Source: Serinus canaria
Taxonomy: Eukaryota; Chordata; Aves; Passeriformes; Fringillidae
Assembly (NCBI RefSeq): GCF_022539315.1
Contig: NC_066333.1
Span: forward strand, 2,356,001-2,420,000
Direction: 5' to 3'
DNA: 64,000 nt
The notes beneath the pieces are model-generated. The model was not told the origin of the DNA. It saw only the letters and a list, made by a program, of their open reading frames with translations, and did no database searches. A program made the translations under genes and the position numbers. Every line of letters starts with the position of its first letter. The stretch's first letter is position 1. Shown piece by piece: positions 54,851-64,000 of the stretch.

Positions 54851-56311
54851 TGCAATAACACAGCCCATCTCCACCAGGCTGCTGGGAGGTTAAATACAGA
54901 ACTGTCTCCATAAATAAATTCCAAAGCAAACGTTTAGTATGGTTCTGTCCTGGTTTTTTGGACCTTGCTGGAAGAGAACATCACCTGTGGGTGAAGTTGG
55001 GATGGTTTGTGGGGTGTCACAGAGGGGGACATCCCAATGGGTGGGAGCAGGTCACAGGCAGTTTGAAGGAAGCTTTTAAAGGAATTTAAGGTGAAGACTT
55101 AAGTGAGACCTTAAATTGAGAGTGAACATCTGGAGATGAAGCCTCAGCTGCAGGGTCAGTATGTGTGGCCATACTGAGAAGCCACCACGGGGTGTGGATC
55201 AGGGGTGGGAGCAGTGGGACTTTCACCCTGCCTAAGCCAAAACCTTTGGCTTCAGTTCAAGCCAACTGATTTGAGGCAGTTCATGCCCACAATGTCACCA
55301 AACCTCAGAGCCCCAGCAGGGACAGCCCCAGCCCCTCGCTGGCCACACGGAAGGGGTGGGAACTCTGTCAGCACATGTCCTGGAGAAGCTGCAGCGCTCC
55401 CTCAGTCTCCATCCCGACTCCATGGCTCTCCCTGAGCTGGAATTCCTGCTTGGTGGATTGATAAAACAAAAGCACCCCAAATTTTCCAAGCAATAATGTG
55501 AGCCCTGCTGAGGAGCTGAGTTAGGACCTCCTGACCTTGCTGAGGGATGGTTTGACAGGGGAGAATAACGTCAGGTGAGGTGTGGAAGAGGTGGGCAAGG
55601 GAAGGTTTGTCACATTCTCTGATGGCAAATGTGTCCTGGAGGGTTATGCAGCTGGACCAGGACACTGGAGTGAGTCCCTGGATACAGGGGATGCCCCCAC
55701 AGCCACCCAGCACTGACAGCCCTGTTCTGGGCAGACATGTGGGAAGAGCATCCCTGCTCCCCAAAAGCCCTCCCAGCAAACCACATGCACACACAGCCCC
55801 TCTGCCCTTGTCCTTTATTTTCCAGTTTAACTCTGCTCGTGTCCCTTGGCTCCTGGCCAGGGGATATGGAGGGCACCAAGCTCCCTGCAAACAAAAGGAA
55901 GTTCTCCAGGACTGTGCTCATGAGATTAGATCGGATTTGTCAATATTTGCTCAGGACTGAGGTGAAACTGAACTGAATGAGGCTAAAGAATTATGACAGG
56001 TATTGGATTGGGAAGTGCTGTGGCAGCCCGTGGAGGTGCCTACTGAGGCATCACCAGCTATTCAATAAAAATGCCATTTTTTTTCCCCTTTTTCTTCCTC
56101 TTCTTTATATTTTAACTTAATTTTAACTTTAATTTTTTATTTTAACTTACATGCCAAGCAGAGCTACTCCCTGTTGCAACAAATAAGGGTGTTTTGCATT
56201 TTATTTCTGTGTCATTGCTGGTCAGGTGGAGCTGATACCAAACCATCCCTGGCATAAGAGGACAAGAGCCAGGACAGGCCATGCCTGACCCCAGGGACTC
56301 TGGCACTGGGA
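54851..56311. other. non-repetitive stretch, no gene seen
   Basis: No exon supported on either strand. Confidence 0.3.
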
Positions 56312-56400
56312 ATCTCAGAATCCCTTTGGTTGGAAAAGGCCCCCAAGATCATCGAGTCCAACCATGAACCCGGCCTTGCCAAGCCCAGCCCTAAGCAGAA
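56312..56400 (-). repeat. CR1 LINE 3'-end fragment
   Basis: CTCAGAATCCCTTTGGTTGG, AAAAGGCCCCCAAGATCATC and GAGTCCAACCATGAACCC, reverse-orientation CR1 tail. Confidence 0.85.
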
Positions 56401-57249
56401 AGGCCCTTCCTCGATCTGTGTGAGCTGTGCCCACACTCAGCATCAGCCCCAGCCTGGTTTGGGACACCCCAACCCCGCTGCCCGTGACGGGAGGTGCCGG
56501 TGTCACCTCCAGGGACGGGGGCGGGCTGGGCTGTCCCCTCCTGCCGGAGCTGAGGCACTTGGAGACCCCAGCATCTGTCACCTTCTCTCCAGCTGGAGCT
56601 GGTTCAACACCCTGAGCTGCGCAGGGAGGGAAACCCATCCCGGCATTGCCCTCTGCTGGCAGATCCCTCTCGGATGAGCTTTTCCTCCGCGGTGTTCTCC
56701 CAAATATCCTGGGGAGCAGCTGCGCTGGCTCTGAATGCACATCTGGGCACCCAGAGCATGCCCAAATGCCGGCTCAGCCAGAGGGACTGGGCAAGGAGGA
56801 CCTTCCCTGGGGCTTGGAGCAGGGTCAGGGAAGGAGCTGAGTGACCAGAAACAGGGACTGGAGCCCTTCAGGGCTGGCCCTCCCCTTGGGGAAAAGAGAA
56901 CTGGAAATTTAAGTGGGGGGAAATGGTTTTATTTAAGGTGGCAGAGCGCCCCAGGGCAGACTCTGCATTCAGGACAAGTGGCTTGTGCCCAGGAGCTGGG
57001 GTTAATAGCCCCCGAATCTCAGGGGAAGAGCAGGAAGGGTGGGCAGGAGCCTCTGCTGTGCCACCTGTTGTGCCAGCACCCCCACAGCAGGGAGGCATCC
57101 GGCTGTCCCACGTTTGTCTGTCTGTCCAGAAAGGCAGCTTTGCCTCCAAGTGTTCGAGTGGGAAATTGCAGGGACCGTCCCGAGCTCCGGCATGGCTTGG
57201 AGAGGGGTTTGTGTGTCACTGCAGCGGCTGGGGAGGGGGATGCTGGGCA
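56401..57249. other. non-repetitive GC-rich stretch
   Basis: Nothing supported; open frames overlap on both strands. Confidence 0.3.
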
Positions 57250-57450
57250 GGAATCCTTCCTGTGAGGGTGGGCAGGCCCTGGCACAGGGTGCCCAGAGCA
57301 GCTGTGGCTGCCCCTGGATCCCTGGCAGTGTCCAAGGCCAGGTTGGACAGGGCTTGGAGCACCTGGGACAGTAGAAGGTGTCCCTATCATGGCAGGGGGT
57401 GGAATGGGATGGGACTTAAGGTCCCTTCTTAAATCCGAGGATTCTGCAGG
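57250..57450 (+). repeat. CR1 LINE 3'-end fragment
   Basis: GGCCCTGGCACAGGGTGCCC, CCCTGGATCCCTGGCAGTGT, CCAAGGCCAGGTTGGACAGG and GGGACTTAAGGTCCCTTC, sense orientation. Confidence 0.9.
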
Positions 57451-60295
57451 CACAGCAGAGAGGATGGGCCAAGGCAGGGCAGCAGGACAAGCTTTTAGGC
57501 TGTGTCTCTGCTGGACAGCCCAGTCTAAACCCCACAGGTGCCTGGGACATTTGGGATCCTGAAGCCAGGGTGCTGCCAAGCCAGCACCCTAGAAAGCCCC
57601 AGAAGCCTCAATTCTACCTCATCCCAAAGCCATCTCCTCCCTAATGCCCACAGGGGAGTCCCAGGAGCTGCAGAGGTTTTGGAAAGCTCACTGTGGATGG
57701 GGAAGTTCTGCCCAAGCCCTGCACGTCATGTCCCTGTTCCTGCTGAGCAAACCCCTCTGAAACCTCCTCCCATCACACAGAGGAGGATAGGGCCAGAGCA
57801 GGGGAACAGTTCAGCAGAGGGCAGGAGAACCCCAAGGACGGCAGGAGAACCCCAAGGACGGCAGGAGGGTGACGTGAGCCAGCCCCAGCCCAGCTGGATC
57901 TACCCCTCCTTTAGTCCCAAGGGACAGCCAGCTCTGGCCACAGCTCTGAGGTGACCCAGAGGAGGTTACCAGGTTCCCACAGCACAGACAAGGAAAGGGA
58001 AACCTCTGATAATGCCCTACAACATGGCCTCAAAATCCTGCCAGCTGAGCAGACTGGGAGATGTCCAGCTGAGCTGAAGGCCTGGAGGCAGGGGAGGGAG
58101 GGAGGGAAGGAGGAAGGAGGGGATGGGGCTGGGCCACTGAGAGCCACAAGATTTGGGAAGCATCACTTTGATTTAATGGGCCTTGATGTTTGAAAATTAA
58201 GCTGAGAGCTCTTTTCTTTGCCACAGGGCTGAGCAGCCATCAGGATTTAGAAGGGCAAGAGCTTTCCAGATGAGCCATGCAATTTTGTCCTAAGAACCAA
58301 AATAAACATAAAAATAATGAGCAGGGGAGGGAGCACTGGGCTCATACAAATGTGAACCTGAGGGTCCTCTCAGCAGCACCCTAATAAAGGGATTAACCTG
58401 TTCTATCAATTAGTGGTGTTACACCTCTCAGATGGGAATAAACTCATCCTTACAGACTAATTCCATAAACACACTGCATTCAGGGCCTTCAGTGCTTTTA
58501 ATGAAAGGAATGAGATTTAAACACAAATGAGATTTAAACACACATCTGTCTGCAAAGGGATTAGGGAGAGTGGCCACTGCTGTTGGGCCATCTGTGGGGC
58601 TGGCCATAAAAGCCAAAAGGCTGGGATGCAATGGTGGCACCCCAGAGTGGGGAGTGCATCCCAGGGGAGCTGTGGAGGGATGGAACCCCCTGGAAAATCC
58701 ACAGCCAGTGCAGCCAAGGGGGTGCTCAGCCCTCTCTGCTGTTTGGGTGCCCTGAGCTGTCAAACCCTCACCTGGCAGCAGCAGCCCAGTGACAGAGGTG
58801 TCCCCAGCAGCCTGGGATGTGGCCCTGGGGCTGTGCCTGGGGGTGGAGGAGCTGCAGCATCCCCGGAGTGCCCTGTGGGATTTTGGGGTGGGGTTTAGCA
58901 GAGGGGGCAGGTCTGAGGTAGGGAGAGCAGCAGGAGAGAAGCAGCTTAGCCCAGGCTGTGACCACCAGTTGTGTCCCTCGGGCTCCCTCCAGAGCGAGCA
59001 CGGCAGGGGCTCCCAGCTGCAACTGGGGCACAGCACATCCCACATGGCACCCTGGCACCATCAGCCCTGCAGGACAGCCCAGCACTGGGACACCTGCAGG
59101 ACTCCAGAGCCTGAGGGTCCAGTTAGGGCTGGGAAAACTGGGAGCAGATGGAACCAGGCAGTAACTTGGGTGAGACAGCGTGGGCAGAGCCAGGGAGCTG
59201 GGATGTGCTGCTGTGAGAGTTGCAGCAGTCAAACAAGGTCAGCTGGCCCCAGAGCAGGAGCAGGACCCAAGGGTGAGATGCCACAGGAAGGGGGAATGTG
59301 ACACAGGGGAAGGCACCTGATTCATGGCACTGGCAGCCAGGAGCTCTCACTCACAGGAAATGCCATGTCCTGTGTGCTGCTCTGGGGGATACTTCCCTGC
59401 AGGCAGAGCACACAGGGACCTGATGGCATTGTATGGAGCTGTGATGTCCCTCAAATGCTTCAGTACCAAATTGTAGATGACAGATTTTAGTGAGGACATT
59501 CCCCTCAGTGCATGCTGAGAGGCTCCCTGGCATGCTCCTGTACCCACCTGCTTCCATGTGAGGCCAAAGGCTCTTCAGAGAGCTCTCAGCTCCTCAGAAC
59601 CCCCTACTAACCCACTGCTAACCCATTGCCAACCTACTACTAACCCATTACTAACCCACACAGATATTATCAACTCACCAGTGAAGCAACTGAACAGCAA
59701 TTTGCCTCCCCAGTGGCTGATGGAGCCCCCCCACTCCCTGCCTCTTTAACATTGCACTGAAGTTCAATGTCTGGGCCTTAGAACAGTCCCAGAAGAGCAG
59801 GAGAAGCCCACAGGAGAGCCATTTCTCCACCTGGGAAGGTAAAGATCCAGCTGGATCCAGTCTGACAGGGCAGAGCCATGGATTCCCATTATTCCTGGAG
59901 GGAACAGTGCCCCAGCTGCTGCAGCCCCAGGGGTGATGTCTGCTCAGGTTTATTTATCCTGGTTTATTCACCTCACCTCAGCCTCTCTGGGCCAGCTTTC
60001 CCAAGTGCTCTGTGAGTGTTCACCCTGTTCCAGAGGTACAAACAGAGATCCTCAGTGTCAGTGGACTCTGAGCCTTGAGCAGCCACCAAGGAGGGATCTC
60101 CTTCCTATTCCCCTGACCCAAATGTGCAGCACAAATACAAAACCCTTCCCTGTCCCTCCCAGGGTTGTGCTTCCCTTGGATCCCAGTACAAATGCCATGT
60201 CCTGGCTTCTCCACCTGCACAACAGCCACTCTCTGTACTGAAAGCATTCCAAGAGAAAAGCAGGGATGATGAGCCCCTTCAGCCCAGTCTGTATT
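57451..60295. other. non-repetitive GC-moderate stretch with small tandem repeats
   Basis: No gene recognised. A 20-bp unit GGCAGGAGAACCCCAAGGAC is tandem at 57820-57866, a GGGA-rich run is near 58095, and a 17-bp GAGATTTAAACACA-type unit is doubled near 58510. Confidence 0.35.
59602..59662 (+). repeat. short tandem repeat, about 11 bp unit
   Basis: CTACTAACCCA and variants repeated about five times. Confidence 0.85.
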
Positions 60296-60470
60296 TTCAC
60301 AGTATCCCAGAATGGTGTGGGTTGGAGGGGACCCTAAAGCCCATCCAGTGCCACCCCTGCTGTGGGCAGGGACACTTTCCACTGTCCCAGGCTGCTCCAA
60401 GCTCTGTCCAGCCCGGCCTTGGACACTTCCAGAGATCCAGGGGCAGCCACAGCTTTTCAGCCTGCTTTAA
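60296..60470 (-). repeat. CR1 LINE 3'-end fragment
   Basis: GGGTTGGAGGGGACCCTAAA, GACACTTTCCACTGTCCCAG and GATCCAGGGGCAGCCACAGC in reverse orientation. Confidence 0.88.
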
Positions 60471-61085
60471 ATGAATCATTCTCACACACACAGACAGCAG
60501 TGACAACCCTTTCCACCTTCTCCAGAGGAAAAACCAAGGCTTTTCCCTAAACTGAAAACACCTGGATCCCAGATTTCTGCTTGCCTGCCTTAACAGCTCC
60601 ACAAGAAAACACTGGCACAGCTGAACTTGAGTTGTTGGGGGCAGGTGAACTGAGCTGAGTTTCCCATCAGGAACTGGAGAGGCTTTGCCAGGAAAAGGGC
60701 CTGAGTGGCACTGAGTGGCACCCACAGAAGGTGCTGGCAGGCACAGCTGCTCCCTCCTGCACTGCCCCGTGGTGCTCTGGGCAGGGAAGTTCTGCCCTCA
60801 GAACAAGGCAGAAAATGTTCCCTATAAACATTGCAGCTGTTCACTAAGGCAGGGATAAGGAATTCAGGGATACCCAAAGCAGAAAGGTGCTCAGTCCTCA
60901 AACATACTGTGAAACTGAAGGAAAAAGAACCACCCCATCAAGGATTAAAAGGATGAAGAAAGAAGAGGCTGTAGGGGCTGAGGTTGTCATTCCTCAGAGT
61001 AACCAGGCAGCCCAACACACACTCCCTGCTGCATCTCCCCTGTGCTTGGGTACAGCTGAGGGAACAGCTAAGCTTAAAAATTAAA
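60471..61085. other. non-repetitive stretch, no feature seen
   Basis: Nothing supported. Confidence 0.3.
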
Positions 61086-61470
61086 TGTCAGAGGGACAGC
61101 TTAGTGCCTTACAGTTGACCAGTCCCTAAACAAGTACTAAAATTTACTCAAGAATTAAAATATGTAAGAAAGCTTTTACAAAAAGCAACTAAACAAAAAC
61201 ATAGAGTTTAATCAAATAACATATTACCACTTGTTAATTTTACTTACTTACTTTTACAATACAGCTATACCTAGAAATCAACCAAAAATAAATGTTTAAG
61301 TTACTTTAACCAAGTCAGCACACTCAGACACCATATGTTCAACCAATTCAAAGCCAGACCAACTCTTTAGGACCTATTTATAGTCAGTGTACCAGTGCCA
61401 ACCAAGGAGTGGCCAATACCCAATGATAACAATTATTAGCATAAAGCTGCCAGTGGATAAATCCTATAAC
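61086..61470 (-). mobile_element. possible LTR fragment
   Basis: AT-rich block which, read on minus, has ATTGG boxes, a CTATAAATAG TATA-like motif, ATTAAA, and ends CTCTGACA. This is the layout of U3-R-U5, but there is no second copy and no target duplication. Confidence 0.35.
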
Positions 61471-61819
61471 CAATGCCAGGGGCATCGCTGGCCCCTCTGA
61501 CTGGGCTGCCAGGGGCTGCCTCTGCCACCCCCAGCTCTCAGCTCCCCCATCAGGACACTGCACAGCATGAATGGTGCTGATAGGGCTGGGTTTTCTCCTC
61601 CCAGCTCCACCTGAATGCTCCTGTTGGGACATTTCACTGCATTTGAGCTGCTCTCTGTAATTCCTAGAATAAAACAGAGCTGCTTTAACAACATCTCTTA
61701 GCACAGTGCACAGTAGAGGTGATTTCCATCGTGAAAAACAAAGCCAAGGGCCCCAGCTCTGTCCCTAAACCTCTTGCTTTGAATTTAATTCAGCTGATTT
61801 CTTCTTGGTGTGGGGATTT
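61471..61819. other. non-repetitive stretch, no feature seen
   Basis: Nothing supported. Confidence 0.3.
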
Positions 61820-62130
61820 TTACACAGAACAGAATCCCAGGATCACTGAGGTTGGGAAAGATCTCCAAAGTCACTGAGTCCAACCTGTGACTGATCCCCA
61901 CCTTGTCACCAGCCCACAGCACTGAGCGCCACATCCAGCTGTTCCTTGAGTATTTCCAGGAATGAGGACTCCAAAGTCCTCATTCCAAAGCCTGACAACC
62001 CCTTCCATGAAGAAATTCCTCCTGATGTCCAACCTGAACCTCCCCTGGCCCAGCTTGAGGTTCTCTCCTCTTGTCCTGTCCCTTGTTCCCAGGGAGCAGA
62101 GCCCAACTATAGCTCAGCAGGCTTTAGAGT
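61820..62130 (-). repeat. CR1 LINE 3'-end fragment
   Basis: AATCCCAGGATCACTGAGGT, AGATCTCCAAAGTCACTGAG, CCATGAAGAAATTCCTCCTG and TGTCCAACCTGAACCTCCCC in order. It lies just past the poly(A) site of CHMP4B. Confidence 0.9.
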
Positions 62131-62219
62131 GGATGTCCCTCATGTAGAAAGAGGCCAAACTCCACCTAAAGCACAGCCAGATCACTTAAACAGGACACAG
62201 AATTGACCACAGCAGGCAC

Positions 62220-62979
62220 AGGTGAAAATTAATCGAGATATTTAATACAGTGCAATCCATAGTAGTTTCTTAATTAAAATAATTGTGTGCATGTATCTGA
62301 ATGGGTTATCAATTATCACAAAAAAGCAATAAACATTGTAGTGCTGTGTAGAAAAATGTACAACTGAACTTGAAATCTTCCCTACTTCCAAGAGAGTGTG
62401 GATCAACTGCAGATCATTCTCAGCAATTAAAATGGGCACAGTGACTACATTGTTGCAGTGACAGACACAGGGCTGGCCACACAGCAGTCAAGGGATATAA
62501 ATAGACCTGGCAAAGAACTAAAAACCTAAAGCATTCTTGCACCTAAAACACAATAAAGAAGCCAATGGGGGCTTACAATTTTTCCTGGTTTTTAAATGCC
62601 TTACAAGACTCCTAGACACACTTAAACTGACTTAAAATTACAGAGTGTTTTGCAGCTTATTTCAATTCAACATATGGCCCAAATTGAAGATGAAGATCCA
62701 GCAGTGGCAGGAGCACAGTCCCAAAGCTGAGTGTTTGATTTTGCAAATACCTTTTCTACAGAAATTCAACCGTTTCAACAGCAGGCAATTCCCCTGCTCC
62801 CCCTTCTCTCCTCTGGGCAGCCTTTTTTCCATGCTATGCAGAAAACAGCAATGCAGTTCCCACTGCTCTGGGTTAAAATTAAAGATAAAGACATTTTGCT
62901 TATGCTTTCTCCTCAACAAAACACATTTGCACCCAGAATAGGTAACCAAAGTCTTTTTTCCAGCCAGGGGCTGCTGTGG
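62220..62979 (-). other. CHMP4B: 3' UTR of CHMP4B
   Basis: The minus strand from the CHMP4B stop codon to the ATTAAA signal at 62241-62246 is about 760 bp, free of CR1 and LTR sequence, and AU-rich towards its end. The absence of repeats, set against a CR1 that begins just beyond it, fits a functional 3' UTR. The exact cleavage site is estimated. Confidence 0.7.
62241..62246 (-). terminator. poly(A) signal ATTAAA
   Basis: Minus-strand ATTAAA followed within 30 bp by a GT-rich stretch (CACCTGTGCCTGCTGTGGTC). It is the best-placed signal downstream of CHMP4B; I see no AATAAA on the minus strand between it and the stop codon. Confidence 0.6.
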
Positions 62980-63047
62980 TTACATGGTTCCTGCCCAAGC
63001 TTCCAGCTCTTTCATGTCATCATCCTCTTCTTCCTCTTTCTTCTTGG
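62980..63047 (-). CDS. CHMP4B: CHMP4B, last coding exon (charged multivesicular body protein 4B)
   Basis: The exon encodes the C-terminal 22 residues: a lysine run, an acidic EEEEDDD run, then MKELEAWAGTM and TAA. The CHMP4B C-terminus of mammals has the same order and nearly the same residues (MKELENWAGSM); CHMP4C ends differently. The exon begins after a TTTTGTGATTTTGCAG acceptor and its first two bases complete a split alanine codon. CHMP4B is an ESCRT-III subunit (Snf7 family) that polymerises on membranes in endosomal sorting, abscission and membrane repair. This last helix is the part that binds the Bro1 domain of ALIX. The core helices lie in exons to the right of the window. The exon is too short for a usual length cut-off; a longer frame over it, in the wrong register, is its shadow. 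Confidence 0.93.
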
Positions 63048-64000
63048 CTGCAAAATCACAAAAGAGAACAAGTGAGTGGGAATCCTGACAGAACCCTCTG
63101 TGCCACTGACAAACCAGTAAATGAAGCACCTAAGGCCAGCTGTGCTCAAAAAACACACAAAACCTTTCTGAGCTGAAGTAAAAAGTGTTTTGCTGAAAGA
63201 GCCAGCATGGGCCAAACTTCCTGAGTGGGAAAAAACAACAGCTCCCACAGGGAGAAGGCAGTGGGCATGAAAGTTCAAGTGTGATATTCTTCCGTAATTC
63301 CCAAGCCTCCTTCAGAGGGATGCAGCTTCTTACAGAAACTCATCTGATGTCTGCAGTATGAATCTCTTCCCCATCCAAATGAAAGTCCTTATTGCATCAC
63401 TGAGTACTGTGAATGCAAGAACTGAGGTGTTTGGGTCAGGTACAGAATGTGGAGGGGCTGGAGAGCCCTGGGAACATCCCACTGCCCTCTCCTGTGCTCC
63501 CTGGCAGCTGGGTGGATGTGGATGGGAGGGAGCAGCCTGGACACTGCCCTCTCCTTCTTCCTGGTTGTTCCAGGGCAGAAAATGCTGCTCTTTGTTATAA
63601 CCTGACAAATTCAGTTCCATTAACTCAGCAAAAAAGGTTTGAACCCACAAACAGCTGCAGTAATTTTGGAAAATGTCAAAAAAACCCCCGAAGAGTGAAA
63701 CAATTCCTGGTCCAAGTGGTGTGTGTCATTCGAAAAGTAATGTTTACATCAGGAAAACTGAGTCAGCTCTAAGCTCCAGACCCCTCATTTGTACAAGGCT
63801 GGAATTTGATTTTCTATATTAAGCTCCTCCAGCCTCCACTAAACAAAAACAGCTTCTGCCTGAACTTCTCCTGACACCACCAATAACAAAATTCCTCATT
63901 CAGGCTGATCTGATTAAAGCCAAAGTCCAGACTGCTCCTGAGAACTGGAAAAGCAGGAAAGCTCATGGTAATCCTCCCTTCAATGGATAAAAAGAAGTTA
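63048..64000 (-). other. CHMP4B: part of the last intron of CHMP4B
   Basis: No sequence like the preceding CHMP4B exon (the segment with LPNVPSIALPSKP in mammals) is seen before the window ends, so the intron continues past 64000. It holds no repeat that I recognise. Confidence 0.7.

Noticed and set aside
61906..62206. Open frames next to the CHMP4B 3' end
   Set aside because: They are the CR1 tail read in both directions.
63012..63278. 88-codon minus-strand frame over the CHMP4B exon
   Set aside because: It is in the wrong register and runs through the acceptor site; the real exon frame is the one ending MKELEAWAGTM.
1..64000. CRISPR arrays, bacterial operons, tRNA or rRNA genes
   Set aside because: The tandem repeats have no spacers, no ribosome-binding or operon layout exists, and I found no tRNA B-box or rRNA-like segment. 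The base composition, CR1 and LTR content show vertebrate nuclear DNA.

Overview
The window is vertebrate nuclear DNA, almost certainly from a songbird. The evidence is many short CR1 LINE 3' ends (about eighteen fragments), a large set of solo endogenous-retrovirus LTRs of the kinds that crowd passerine genomes, one GC-rich CpG island, and one exon that can be recognised: the last coding exon of CHMP4B. There are no bacterial-style operons. Almost all long open frames are translations of tandem repeats, LTRs, CR1 or the CpG island.

Layout. From 1 to about 50 kb I recognise no host gene. The region alternates non-repetitive, often AT-rich sequence with insertions. I sort the LTRs into working families A to I by shared sequence, not by database name. 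Family A (seven copies, 6-bp target duplications): 441-862(-), 9416-9803(-), 16937-17361(+), 29429-29874(+), 38467-38882(+), 39049-39442(+), 42930-43344(+). Family B (5-bp duplications where readable): 1211-1911(-), 3844-4496(+), 13393-14282(+), 25333-26353(+), 34468-35119(-), 36494-36731(-); three copies carry an internal 34-bp minisatellite of 4, 7 and 11 units. Family C (6-bp duplications): 11688-12122(-), 20590-21032(-). Family D: 3296-4538(+, split by a family B insertion) and 46841-47468(-). Family G: 15556-16000(-) and 37412-37826(+). Single copies E, F, H and I lie at 19060, 4773, 47821 and 29881. All look like solo LTRs; no gag, pol or env frame flanks them. At 6769-6978 there is a separate, much older relic of a Ty3/Gypsy-type reverse transcriptase. 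A near-perfect 53-bp hairpin lies at 33653-33766 and a longer-spaced inverted duplication at 24393-25123.

The right-hand part (50-64 kb) is richer in GC and genes. A 20-unit 34-bp minisatellite (50867-51541) is followed by what looks like the 3' half of a short minus-strand gene: an acidic C-terminal reading frame with five MEVD-type repeats (52644-52847), a 3' UTR with Pumilio-type motifs and a poly(A) signal (to about 52115), and a CpG island about 0.75 kb upstream (53595-54375). The terminal exon of CHMP4B (62980-63047, minus) with its 3' UTR (about 62220-62979) is the one firm gene call. In other vertebrates the next gene downstream of CHMP4B in the same orientation is RALY, so the CpG island may be the RALY promoter or that of an unrecognised short gene; the sequence alone does not decide.

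Nothing here forms a multi-gene system. The signals most worth checking are the hairpin, the reverse-transcriptase relic, the unrecognised acidic exon with its Pumilio-site 3' UTR, and the expanding minisatellite carried inside LTR family B.
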